DNA of 64,000 nt from positions 1 through 64,000 of the forward strand of contig NZ_JNYY01000031.1 in the NCBI RefSeq assembly GCF_000716785.1. The letters run 5' to 3'. Made by a program: the position numbers and the translations under genes. Of this stretch, positions 1-8,028 are shown one piece after another. The notes beneath the pieces were generated by a model. It did no database searches and was not told where the DNA came from. It was given only the letters and a program-made list of their open reading frames with translations. Position 1 is the first letter of the stretch. Every line of letters begins with the position of its first letter. The stretch is from Amycolatopsis vancoresmycina. GTDB lineage: Bacteria; Actinomycetota; Actinomycetes; Mycobacteriales; Pseudonocardiaceae.

Positions 1-816
1 GGGCGGCGGGGTCGGGCGCGGCTGGATCTGCGACGGCGGCGGGCCCTGCGGCTCCGGCTGACGGCGGGGCGGCGGCTCGTCCGCCCGGTCGGACCGGTTG
101 ATCACCGACCACGGCGGCGGGCCGACCATCGCGACCGGGATCAGGCCCAGCACGCTGAACGGCAGGAAGCCGAGCCAGAAGTGCAGCGCGGTGTTCGCCT
201 CCATGCCGACGCTGAACACGAGCATCGCGGCGAACGGGATCCAGAAGAACCGCGACGGCCACTTCGGGCCGCGGCGGAACGCCGTGCGGCCCTGCAGCAT
301 CACGAAGAACAGCGAGCCGGCGCCCAGCACGGCGAAGGCCAGCAGGTAGACGATGAACGGGAGGTCGCTGCCGTTCTTGGCGAACAGCACGTCGTAGACG
401 GTCTGGCCGCCGCCGAGGTACTTCGTCTGGCTCGTCGTGACCCAGCAGCCGCCGACGCCGTTGAGCGAGTCCAGCTCGTTGCGGCTCAGGCCGGACTTCT
501 GGCCCGCGAACGCCGCCCGGTAGACCCCCGACACGCCGTTCGACAGCAGCCACGGCATGACCAAGGCGCTGAACAGGCCGATCGCGCCGAACACCGACAG
601 CGTCGTGGCGTCGTAGCGGTTGCCCGTGCCCTTCCGGACGATCGACACGACGACCGCGCCGGCCGGCGGGATCAGCGCGACGAGCGCGCCGGCCGCACTC
701 GTGGCCCACACCCATTCGCCGGGGCAGAAGCCCGGGCCGAACAAGGAATGGGCTAGCGAGAGCAACGCGCTCGCGAGTCCGTTCACCGCCGGGCTCCCCT
801 CACTGTCCGTGTTCAC
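1..816 (-). CDS. Integral membrane protein, C-terminus cut by window edge
   Basis: Reads without a stop from a GTG at 816 to the first base (272 codons), so the C-terminus lies outside. Hydrophobic segments are seen at about residues 40-60, 73-93, 148-170, 187-205 and 210-230. The tail then becomes proline- and arginine-rich and is probably cytoplasmic. A loop between membrane segments 2 and 3 is polar and contains a single Cys (GGCW). I recognise no catalytic motif and no named family; it resembles unannotated actinobacterial membrane proteins. A second GTG at 786 is an alternative start. It is divergent from the acyl-CoA synthetase gene, with about 155 bp between them. Confidence 0.7.
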   Translation of the reverse strand, partial: MNTDSEGSPAVNGLASALLSLAHSLFGPGFCPGEWVWATSAAGALVALIPPAGAVVVSIVRKGTGNRYDATTLSVFGAIGLFSALVMPWLLSNGVSGVYRAAFAGQKSGLSRNELDSLNGVGGCWVTTSQTKYLGGGQTVYDVLFAKNGSDLPFIVYLLAFAVLGAGSLFFVMLQGRTAFRRGPKWPSRFFWIPFAAMLVFSVGMEANTALHFWLGFLPFSVLGLIPVAMVGPPPWSVINRSDRADEPPPRRQPEPQGPPPSQIQPRPTPPP

Positions 817-971
817 TTCGCACCGTCACGCGGTGAATTCCCGCGGTCCAGCTTAGGACGCTCCCGGGCTCCCGGAGGTTGCCGGGTCTTTCCGCCGGCG
901 GAAACCGGCACGCCCGCCGCTCCCGCGCCATGATGGGCATCGGCGGAAGGTCCGACGCGAAGGAGCGAGGC

Positions 972-2840
972 ATGGGCGCGTACTCGGAAGCCTACCGGCG
1001 CAGCCTGGCCGAGCCGGACGCGTTCTGGCTGGCCGCGGCCGAGTCGATCAGCTGGACGAAGCCGCCGGAACGGGCCCTGGACGACACCCACCCGCCGTTC
1101 TACCGGTGGTTCCCGGACGCCGAGCTGAACACCTCGTACAACGCGCTGGACCGGCACGTCGAGGCCGGCCGGGGCAGTCAGGCCGCGCTGATCTGGGACT
1201 CTCCCGTGACCGGGCGAGCTCGCACCTACACCTACGAAGAGCTGCGGGACACGGTCGCGCGGTTCGCCGGCGCGCTGCGCTCGCTCGGGGTCACGAAGGG
1301 TGACCGGGTGATCGTCTACCTGCCGATGGTGCCGGAGGCCGCGATCGCCATGCTGGCCTGCGCGCGGATCGGCGCGGTGCACTCGGTGGTCTTCGGCGGG
1401 TTCGCGCCGAAGGAGCTGGCGGCCCGGATCGAGGACGCGAAGCCCAAGGTCATCCTGGCCGCGTCCTGCGGCATCGAGCCGACGCGGATCGTCGAGTACC
1501 AGCCGATCATCGAGGCCGCGCTGGGGATGACCGAGCACCAGCCGGACCACGTCGTCATGCTGCAGCGCGAGCAGGCGCCGGCCACGGGCGGCCGCCACTT
1601 CGACTGGCGCGAGCTGGCGGCGAACGCCGACCCGGCCGACCCGGTGCCGGTCGCGGCCACCGATCCGCTGTACATCCTCTACACGTCCGGGACCACCGGA
1701 AAGCCCAAGGGCGTCGTGCGCGACACCGGCGGCCACGCCGTCGCCCTCGCCTACTCGATGCAGGCCGTCTACGACGTGCACGCCGGGGACGTCTGGTGGA
1801 CGGCGTCCGACGTCGGCTGGGTCGTCGGGCACTCCTACATCGTGTACGCGCCCCTGCTGGTCGGCGCCACCACGGTCATGTACGAGGGCAAGCCCGTCGG
1901 CACGCCCGACGCGGGTGCCTTCTGGCGGGTCATCGCCGAGCACGGCGTGCAGGCGCTGTTCACCGCGCCGACCGCGCTGCGGGCCGTCAAGAAGGTCGAC
2001 CCGGACGCCCGCGAGCTCGAAAAGTACGACCTCAAGGCGTTCCGGACGCTGTTCTTGGCGGGCGAGCGGCTCGACCCGGAGACCTACCACTGGGCCCACG
2101 AGAAGCTCGGCGTCCCGGTGGTCGACCACTGGTGGCAGACCGAAACCGGCTGGCCGATCGCCGCCAACCCGCGCGGCCTGGAACCGATGGACGTCAAGGC
2201 CGGGTCGGCGACCAAGCCGGTCCCGGGCTGGGACGTCCGCATCCTCGACCAGGCGGGTGCGGAGCTGCCGGCCGGGCGCGAAGGCGCCATCACGGTGAAG
2301 CTGCCGCTGCCCCCGGGCTCCCTGCCGACGCTGTGGGGTGCCGACGAGCGCTACCGCGAGGCGTACCTCTCCCGCTACGACGGCTTCTACCTGACCGGTG
2401 ACTCCGGGTACTTCGACGAGGACGGCTACCTGTTCGTCATGGGCCGGACCGACGACGTCATCAACGTCGCCGGGCACCGGCTGTCCACCGGGTCGATGGA
2501 GGCCGTGCTGGCCTCGCACCCGGCGGTCGCGGAGTGCGCCGTGATCGGCGTGGCCGACCAGCTCAAGGGCCAGCTGCCGCGCGGGTTCGTCGTCCTGAAG
2601 GCGGGCGCGGACATCGCGCCGGAACAGCTGCGCGAGGAACTCGTGGCGCTGGTCCGCCGGGACATCGGCCCGGTCGCCGCGTTCCGCGATGTGTCCATTG
2701 TGGACGCCCTGCCGAAGACGCGGTCGGGCAAGATCCTCCGCAAGACCATGCGGGCGATCGCCGACGGCCGCGACGAGGCGGCGCCCTCCACGATCGAGGA
2801 CCCGGCCGTGCTGGAAGCCATCCGGCAGGCCCTTCGTTAA
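972..2840 (+). CDS. prpE: Propionyl-CoA synthetase-like acyl-CoA ligase
   Basis: 622-residue AMP-forming acyl-CoA synthetase of the acetyl/propionyl-CoA synthetase group. The reaction is acid + ATP + CoA giving acyl-CoA + AMP + PPi in the cytoplasm. The nucleotide-binding motif YTSGTTGKPKG is at about 237-247, VDHWWQTETGWP follows around residue 385, and the C-terminal catalytic lysine is K587 in PKTRSGKILRK. The N-terminal linker (YRRSLAEPDAFW) is the ACAS_N type. The VDHWWQTETGWPI context and length fit PrpE better than acetyl-CoA synthetase (about 650 aa), but substrate choice cannot be read directly. The ATG at 972 is chosen because AGGAG lies 7 nt upstream; an earlier in-frame start at 879 lacks a good ribosome site. 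Confidence 0.88.
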   Translation: MGAYSEAYRRSLAEPDAFWLAAAESISWTKPPERALDDTHPPFYRWFPDAELNTSYNALDRHVEAGRGSQAALIWDSPVTGRARTYTYEELRDTVARFAGALRSLGVTKGDRVIVYLPMVPEAAIAMLACARIGAVHSVVFGGFAPKELAARIEDAKPKVILAASCGIEPTRIVEYQPIIEAALGMTEHQPDHVVMLQREQAPATGGRHFDWRELAANADPADPVPVAATDPLYILYTSGTTGKPKGVVRDTGGHAVALAYSMQAVYDVHAGDVWWTASDVGWVVGHSYIVYAPLLVGATTVMYEGKPVGTPDAGAFWRVIAEHGVQALFTAPTALRAVKKVDPDARELEKYDLKAFRTLFLAGERLDPETYHWAHEKLGVPVVDHWWQTETGWPIAANPRGLEPMDVKAGSATKPVPGWDVRILDQAGAELPAGREGAITVKLPLPPGSLPTLWGADERYREAYLSRYDGFYLTGDSGYFDEDGYLFVMGRTDDVINVAGHRLSTGSMEAVLASHPAVAECAVIGVADQLKGQLPRGFVVLKAGADIAPEQLREELVALVRRDIGPVAAFRDVSIVDALPKTRSGKILRKTMRAIADGRDEAAPSTIEDPAVLEAIRQALR

Positions 2841-2905
2841 GGACTGTTCCAAATGCCCGGGCTGGTCTGTACCTTTGGAGGGAGTCCCCGACCGGAGGTG
2901 CCCCG

Positions 2906-4471
2906 ATGCACTTGTCCAGAGCCGTACTGACCGCGGCTGTCGTGAGCCTCGCGGCGGTCGCCGTCCCCACCTCGGCGGTGGCGGCGCCGGCCGCCCCCGA
3001 ACGCAGCGTGACCGACGTCGTCCCGGTGCCCGTCTCGGCGAAGCCCGACCCGCACGGCGACTTCCGGCTGACGCCGTCGACCGTGATCACCGCCGACCGC
3101 GGCGCCGGCCAGGTCGCGGACTACCTGCGCGGCCTGCTCCGCCCGGCCACCGGCTACCCGCTGCCGGTCGTGCCGCACGCCGCCGGCCTGCCCGCGATCG
3201 CCCTGCAGCTGGGCCACGACACGCGGATCGGTACCGAGGGTTACCAGCTGAAGGTCGCGCGCGACGGCGTCACGCTGAAGGCCAACACCGCCGACGGGCT
3301 CTTCGAAGGCGTGCAGTCGCTGCGGCAGCTGCTGCCGTCGGCGATCGAGGCGAAGCGGGTGCAGCACCGGACGTGGACCGTCGCCGGCGGCACGATCCTC
3401 GACTACCCGCGCTTCGCCGAGCGCGGCGCGATGCTCGACGTCGCCCGGCACTTCTTCCGGCCGGACCAGGTGAAGCTGTACCTCGACCAGATCGCCCAGT
3501 ACAAGGTCAACACGCTGCACCTGCACCTGGCCGACGACCAGGGCTGGCGGATCGAGATCAAGAGCTGGCCGAAGCTGGCGACGGTCGGCGGCAAGACCGC
3601 GGTCGACGGCGACCCCGGCGGCTACTACACGCAGGCGCAGTACCAGGACATCGTCGCGTACGCGGCTTCGCGGCACATCACCGTCATCCCGGAGATCGAC
3701 ATGCCGGGCCACACGAACGCGGCCCAGTCGACGTACGCGGAGCTGAACTGCGACGGCAAGGCCGTCCCGGTCCGCACGGACACCGAGGTCGGCTACAGCT
3801 CGCTGTGCATCTCCTCGCCGGTCACGTACAAGTTCGTCGAGGACGTCGTGCGCGAACTGGCGGCCATCACGCCCGGCCCGTACCTGCACATCGGCGGCGA
3901 CGAGGCCCACTCCACGCCGCCCGCGGACTACATCGCCTTCGAGAAGAAGGTGCAGCCGATCGTCGCCAAGTACGGCAAGAAGGTCACCGGCTGGCACGAG
4001 ATCGCGAAGTCGGACCCGCCGGCGTCGGCGGTCCCGCAGTACTGGGACTTCGGCGGCGACAACGCCTCGGTCGCGGCCGCCGCGGCGCGTGGCAGCAAGA
4101 TCCTGATGTCGCCGGCGAACTTCGCGTACCTGGACATGAAGTACACCGAGTCGACGCCGCTCGGCCAGGACTGGGCGGCGCTGGTCGAGGTCCGCGACGG
4201 CTACAACTGGGACCCGGCCACGCTGGTGAACGGCGTCGGCGAGAGCCAGGTCGCGGGCGTCGAGGCACCACTGTGGACGGAGACGATCCGGACCAGCAAC
4301 GACATCGAGTACATGGCGTTCCCGCGCCTGCCGGGCATCGCGGAGATCGGCTGGAGCCCTCGCAGCACCCACAACTGGGACGCCTACCGCCTCCGGCTGG
4401 CGAAGCAGGCCCCGCGCTGGGTGCAGCAGGGGATCGACTTCTACCGCTCCCCGCAGGTCGACTGGAAGTGA
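2906..4471 (+). CDS. Secreted beta-N-acetylhexosaminidase (GH20)
   Basis: 521 residues. It removes terminal GlcNAc/GalNAc from chitin oligomers or glycans outside the cell. A classic signal peptide (residues 1 to about 29, ending SAVA|AP) precedes the GH20b-like domain (about 35-160). The catalytic TIM barrel follows from about residue 165 with ARHFFRPDQVK, HLHLADDQGWR and EIDMPGH. The catalytic Asp-Glu pair is D332-E333 in HIGGDEAH. The WTETI and GWSP motifs near the end complete the active site. The start ATG has GGAGG 10 nt upstream. It lies 65 bp after the acyl-CoA ligase and ends at a shared hairpin with the convergent lipoprotein gene. Confidence 0.92.
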   Translation: MHLSRAVLTAAVVSLAAVAVPTSAVAAPAAPERSVTDVVPVPVSAKPDPHGDFRLTPSTVITADRGAGQVADYLRGLLRPATGYPLPVVPHAAGLPAIALQLGHDTRIGTEGYQLKVARDGVTLKANTADGLFEGVQSLRQLLPSAIEAKRVQHRTWTVAGGTILDYPRFAERGAMLDVARHFFRPDQVKLYLDQIAQYKVNTLHLHLADDQGWRIEIKSWPKLATVGGKTAVDGDPGGYYTQAQYQDIVAYAASRHITVIPEIDMPGHTNAAQSTYAELNCDGKAVPVRTDTEVGYSSLCISSPVTYKFVEDVVRELAAITPGPYLHIGGDEAHSTPPADYIAFEKKVQPIVAKYGKKVTGWHEIAKSDPPASAVPQYWDFGGDNASVAAAAARGSKILMSPANFAYLDMKYTESTPLGQDWAALVEVRDGYNWDPATLVNGVGESQVAGVEAPLWTETIRTSNDIEYMAFPRLPGIAEIGWSPRSTHNWDAYRLRLAKQAPRWVQQGIDFYRSPQVDWK

Positions 4472-4477
4472 ATCGCG

Positions 4478-4515
4478 GACCCTGGGTGGGGACTCAGCCT
4501 TCGCCACCCAGGGTC
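4478..4515. terminator. Bidirectional hairpin terminator
   Basis: A perfect 12-bp inverted repeat, GACCCTGGGTGG (4478-4489) and CCACCCAGGGTC (4504-4515), with a 14-nt loop, lies between two convergent genes. The right arm is inside the last codons of the lipoprotein gene, whose stop is at 4494. There is no T-tract, as is usual for high-GC actinomycete terminators. Confidence 0.65.
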
Positions 4516-4988
4516 TTGCTGAGGAAGTAGGCGGTTTCCCGGCCCGGGCCCGGCCGCACGAGCACCTCGAACGACGACCACCGGTCCGGCGTCCGGAAGC
4601 CGGCGTAGTAGACCTGTTCGACGTGGGGATCGAACGTCCAGCCGAGCTCCTGCATCGTCTGCGGATCGAAGGGCTCCCGGACGGTGTCGGCGTCCTTCGG
4701 CCAGCTGAGCGGCGGAGCGGCCGGGTCGACGCCGTACTGCCGCAGGTAACCGTCCACACAGGACTTCTCCGCGGTGAACGTGAACGCCAGCCGGTCGGTC
4801 AGCGGCGGCTGCACGTCGAAGCGCAGGCCGTCGACCGGGCACGCGGGCGGCGAAATCCGGTACCGCGCGGTCGCTTCCTCCCAGCTCACCCCGCTTTCAC
4901 TGCCCGCGTACGCCCGAGGATCCGGGGCCTTGGCGCACCCGGCAGCCCCCAGGACCGCAGCCACCACGAAGACGATCGGCCACCGCAC
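4494..4988 (-). CDS. Small putative lipoprotein
   Basis: 164 residues from a GTG at 4988. The N-terminus (RWPIVFVVAAVLGAAGC) is a short lipoprotein-type signal with Cys18 as the likely lipidated residue; the -3 position is Ala rather than the usual Leu. The mature part has no recognisable domain. Four further features stand out: a Cys pair (PACPVD and EKSCVDGY), a PLTDRLAFTFT strand, and a C-terminal YYAGFRTPDRWSSFEVLV stretch. It starts 11 nt after the TetR gene ends, so it is probably the third gene of the MOSC-TetR-lipoprotein operon. Function unknown. Confidence 0.72.
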   Translation of the reverse strand: MRWPIVFVVAAVLGAAGCAKAPDPRAYAGSESGVSWEEATARYRISPPACPVDGLRFDVQPPLTDRLAFTFTAEKSCVDGYLRQYGVDPAAPPLSWPKDADTVREPFDPQTMQELGWTFDPHVEQVYYAGFRTPDRWSSFEVLVRPGPGRETAYFLSKTLGGEG

Positions 4989-4999
4989 GCGTTCCCCCC

Positions 5000-5605
5000 T
5001 CAAGCCCGCGCCACGGCCTCCAGCCGGGCGCGAATCACCCTCCTCGCCAAGATATAGAAATCCGCGACGCCGTGGAGGACCGCGTCGGCGTTGGCGGCGC
5101 GGCCCAGGGCGTGCAGCTCGAAGGCCAGGACCTCCGGGTCCGCGTCGACGTGGCCCGAGGCGACCGCTTCGACGGCCGTCTCCCGGATGAACGCGGCGAA
5201 CGAACCGCTCGCCGCCGCCACCGCGTCGTGCACGCGGCCCGGACGCGCGTCGAACTCCGCGCCGACGTTGAAGAAGAAGCACCCGCCCGGGAAGATCCGG
5301 TGTTCCGAGTAGTCCAGCCAGTTCTCGCAGATCGCCCGCAGCCGCGGCAACCCGGGCTCGACCGCACGAGACGGCTTCACGACGTACGTCTCGAAGATGC
5401 CGAGAGCCGCCTCGATCGTCGCGAGCTGCAGCTCCTCCTTGGACCCGAACAGCGCGAACACGCCGCTCTTGCTCAGCTCCAGTTCGGTGGCCAGCCGGCC
5501 GAGGGACAGCCCGTCCAGGCCGTCGACCGACGCGACGTCCACCGCCCGGCGCAGCACCAGGCGGCGGGTCGCGTCGCCGCGGGCGAGCCGGCCGTCACCC
5601 GGCAC
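5000..5605 (-). CDS. TetR/AcrR-family transcriptional regulator
   Basis: 201 residues. The N-terminal TetR DNA-binding domain (about 10-60) has the usual pattern LSLGRLATELELSKSGVFALFGSKEEL. The C-terminal ligand/dimerisation domain contains the TetR_C GGCFFFN motif around residue 105. The start overlaps the end of the MOSC gene by 11 bp, so the two are translationally coupled. The perfect inverted repeat in the MOSC/M20 divergent region (6302-6315) is a plausible operator, which would make it an autorepressor. Ligand unknown. Confidence 0.85.
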   Translation of the reverse strand: MPGDGRLARGDATRRLVLRRAVDVASVDGLDGLSLGRLATELELSKSGVFALFGSKEELQLATIEAALGIFETYVVKPSRAVEPGLPRLRAICENWLDYSEHRIFPGGCFFFNVGAEFDARPGRVHDAVAAASGSFAAFIRETAVEAVASGHVDADPEVLAFELHALGRAANADAVLHGVADFYILARRVIRARLEAVARA

Positions 5606-6278
5606 GCCGGGCCCGCCAGCGGTCCACAGTGGACCTGACCCCCGAGCCCCACGACACCGAGAGCGCCGGCGCCGAGAGGACGCGGTCGGCGAAGTCCAGC
5701 GCCGCTTCGACCTTCTCCTCCGGCAGCTGCCCGTAGTTCGCGAAGGAGACGACGTACACCTCGGCGATCGTCGGCCCGTCCGCGCGCTCGACCAGCTCGA
5801 TCGCCCCCGACGTCGGGACCGTGCCCGGCCGCAGCACGCGCAGGTACCAGCCGCTGCGGCCGGAGTCGATCATCAACGGGGTGACGTCCTTGCGGCCGGT
5901 CTTCATGGCCAGCTTGAAGCACGGCGACCGCGGCTGCGAGACCTGCACGAGCGCGTCACCCCAGGCCCAGACGTCCCCGATCCGGACGTCGTCCTCGGTG
6001 ACGCCGCTCAGCGAGACGTTCTCGCCGAAGTCGGCCACCGCGGCGTCGAAGCCGTCCTCGCGCCAAGCCGGGTAGTGCTCGGCCGGGTAGACGTAGACGG
6101 CTTTGTCGACCCCGCCGTGCACGGTCAGGTCGGCCTGCCGGTCGCCGTCGAGGTTCAGCTCGGTCAGCTTCAGCTCCGGCGCACTCACCCGCGCCTTGGT
6201 GATGGCGCTGAGCACCGGCTGGTCCCGCCGGTAGCCCAGGACGCTCGGTTCCCCCACGTAAACGCTGTCGACGTGCAT
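5595..6278 (-). CDS. MOSC-domain protein (YiiM-like)
   Basis: 227 residues. MOSC domains bind molybdenum cofactor and transfer sulfur or reduce N-hydroxylated compounds; E. coli YiiM acts in N-hydroxylaminopurine detoxification. Visible are the opening HVDSVYVG, DRQADLTVHGGVDKAVYVYP (about 47-66), ENVSLSGV, and the conserved cysteine C120 in RSPCFKLA, which ligates Mo in the family. The C-terminal extension past residue 170 (ADGPTIAEVYV) also matches YiiM. The ATG at 6278 is preceded by the operator-like repeat shared with the divergent M20 gene. The 3' end carries a copy of the 15-bp palindrome centred on CCACAGTGG. Confidence 0.87.
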   Translation of the reverse strand: MHVDSVYVGEPSVLGYRRDQPVLSAITKARVSAPELKLTELNLDGDRQADLTVHGGVDKAVYVYPAEHYPAWREDGFDAAVADFGENVSLSGVTEDDVRIGDVWAWGDALVQVSQPRSPCFKLAMKTGRKDVTPLMIDSGRSGWYLRVLRPGTVPTSGAIELVERADGPTIAEVYVVSFANYGQLPEEKVEAALDFADRVLSAPALSVSWGSGVRSTVDRWRARRAG

Positions 6279-6301
6279 GCCCCGAAGATAGCACGACCGT
6301 T

Positions 6302-6315
6302 CGTAAAGTTTTACG
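6302..6315. promoter_or_regulatory. Inverted repeat, candidate TetR operator
   Basis: CGTAAA-GT-TTTACG, a perfect 6+6 bp inverted repeat, sits in the 54-bp divergent gap between the MOSC-TetR-lipoprotein operon and the M20 peptidase gene. Its AT-richness and position suggest the overlapping promoter. Assigning it to the TetR at 5000-5605 is inference from position. Confidence 0.5.
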
Positions 6316-6332
6316 GCTTTAAGGTGGCGGTC

Positions 6333-7691
6333 ATGGATCTGCCCGGCAAGGCCCGCGCCCACGTCGACTCCGGCGCCCTCTTCACCGAACTGGCCCGGCT
6401 GGTCGCCTACCCCACGGTCAGCGACGCGCCCGAAGGCCGCGCGGCCGTCCAGGCGTACCTCGACGAGGTGCTCACCCCGGCCTTGACCGGCCTGGGCTGC
6501 CAGGTCACGCAGCACGCCAACCCCGACCCCGCGGGCGGCCCCTTCCTCGTCGGCGTCCGCACCGAAGACCCGGGCCTGCCCACGCTGCTCTGCTACGGCC
6601 ACGCCGACGTCGTCGGCGAAGCCGGGCAGTGGGGCGAAGGCCGGAGCCCGTGGACACTGACCGCCGAAGGCGACCGGTGGTACGGCCGCGGGACCGCCGA
6701 CAACAAGGGCCAGCACCTGATCAACCTGACGGCGTTGCGGCTGGTGCTGGCCGAGCGCGGAAAGCTCGGCTTCAACCTCAAGTTCCTCTTCGAAACCGGC
6801 GAGGAGATCGGCTCCCCTGGGCTCACGGAATTCGCCGCGCAGGAGAAGGCCCTGCTGGCGGCGGACGTCCTGATCGCCTCGGACGGCCCCCGGCTCGACG
6901 CGGCGACGCCGACGCTGTTCCTCGGCGCCCGCGGCGGCGTCCGGATCGACCTCGACGTCGACCTCCGCCCGGGCGGTCACCACTCCGGCAACTGGGGCGG
7001 CATCCTCCGCAACCCGGCGACGACGCTCGCCGCGGCCATCGCGAGCCTGGTCGACGGTCACGGCCGCATCCAGGTCCCGGCGCTGCTGCCACCGGAGCTG
7101 CCGGGATCGGTGCGCGAGGCGCTGGCGGACGTCGTGGTCGAGGCCCCGGACGCCACCTGGGGCGATCCGCGGTTGACGCCCGCCGAGCGCCTCTACGGCT
7201 GGAACACCCTGGAGGTGCTGGCGCTCGGTGCGGCGGACGTCGACCGGCCGGTCAACGCGATCCCCGGCCGTGCGCGAGCGGTGCTGCAGCTGCGGTACGT
7301 GGCGGGGACCGACGTCGACGGGATCGCCCCGGCGATCCGCGAGCACCTGGCGAAGCGGGGGTTCCCGATGGTGTCGGTGCGCACCGAGACCGCCTTCCTC
7401 GCGAGCCGGACCCCGGTCGACGACCCGTGGGCGAGCTGGGCCAAGTCCACTTTGGACGCCGTCGCCGGGCGGCCGGTCGCCCTGCTGCCCAGCTTCGGCG
7501 GCGGCCTGCCCAACCACGTCTTCACCGACGTCCTCGGGCTGGCGACGCTGTGGCTGCCGCACTCCTACCCCGGCTGCCGCCAGCACGCGCCGGACGAGCA
7601 CCTGCTCGTCCCGGTGGCCCGGGAAGGGCTGGTGCTCGCCACGGCACTGTTCGACGCCTTCAGTTCAGCGCCGCCGACTCCTCGTCGCTGA
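6333..7691 (+). CDS. M20-family dipeptidase/deacylase
   Basis: 452 residues. Zinc-dependent amidohydrolase of the M20 (PepV/carnosinase/ArgE-like) family, cytoplasmic. Metal and catalytic motifs are in order: H90 in CYGHADVVG, D123 in GRGTADNKGQ, the E157-E158 pair in ETGEEIGSPG, a downstream Asp in ASDGPRL, and a late His in LWLPHSYPGCRQHAPDE. The middle (about 190-340) is the dimerisation lid. The ATG at 6333 follows GGTGGCGG; upstream in-frame sequence is antisense to the MOSC gene and not coding. Its last 32 bp overlap the convergent DUF779 gene. The exact substrate is not deducible. Confidence 0.88.
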   Translation: MDLPGKARAHVDSGALFTELARLVAYPTVSDAPEGRAAVQAYLDEVLTPALTGLGCQVTQHANPDPAGGPFLVGVRTEDPGLPTLLCYGHADVVGEAGQWGEGRSPWTLTAEGDRWYGRGTADNKGQHLINLTALRLVLAERGKLGFNLKFLFETGEEIGSPGLTEFAAQEKALLAADVLIASDGPRLDAATPTLFLGARGGVRIDLDVDLRPGGHHSGNWGGILRNPATTLAAAIASLVDGHGRIQVPALLPPELPGSVREALADVVVEAPDATWGDPRLTPAERLYGWNTLEVLALGAADVDRPVNAIPGRARAVLQLRYVAGTDVDGIAPAIREHLAKRGFPMVSVRTETAFLASRTPVDDPWASWAKSTLDAVAGRPVALLPSFGGGLPNHVFTDVLGLATLWLPHSYPGCRQHAPDEHLLVPVAREGLVLATALFDAFSSAPPTPRR

Positions 7692-8028
7692 GCAGCCGGG
7701 AGCGGATCAGGAACCGCACGCCTTCAGGCGCCTCCAGGGAAAATCCGCTGCCGCGGCCGGGCACGACGTCGATCGTCAGGTGCGTGTGCTTCCAGTACTC
7801 GAACTGCGGCCCCGACATCCACACCGGCACGTCCTCGATGCCGTCGACCACCAGCGAGCCCAGCAGCACGTCCGCCGCGCCGACGCGGAACTCGCCCGCC
7901 GGGTAGCACATCGGGGCGCTGCCGTCGCAGCAGCCGCCGGACTGGTGGAACATCACCGGCCCGTGGCGGGACACCAGCCGCCGCAGCAGGTCCGCGGCGG
8001 CCGGTGTCCGGTCCACCCGGTGCGTCAT
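7660..8028 (-). CDS. DUF779 protein paired with aldehyde dehydrogenase
   Basis: 122 residues. DUF779 proteins are small, cysteine-containing and nearly always encoded beside an ExaC/AdhB-type aldehyde dehydrogenase; their biochemical role is not established. Three cysteines (C33, C34, C41) lie in HQSGGCCDGSAPMC, followed by the family motif VWMSGPQFEYWKHTHLTIDV. The start ATG overlaps the dehydrogenase stop (TGATG), so translation is coupled. Confidence 0.88.
   Translation of the reverse strand: MTHRVDRTPAAADLLRRLVSRHGPVMFHQSGGCCDGSAPMCYPAGEFRVGAADVLLGSLVVDGIEDVPVWMSGPQFEYWKHTHLTIDVVPGRGSGFSLEAPEGVRFLIRSRLLSDEESAALN

Noticed and set aside
813..2852. Long open frame antisense to the acyl-CoA synthetase
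   Set aside because: No domain, extreme Arg/Gly/Val bias, and full overlap with a clear gene; a high-GC shadow.
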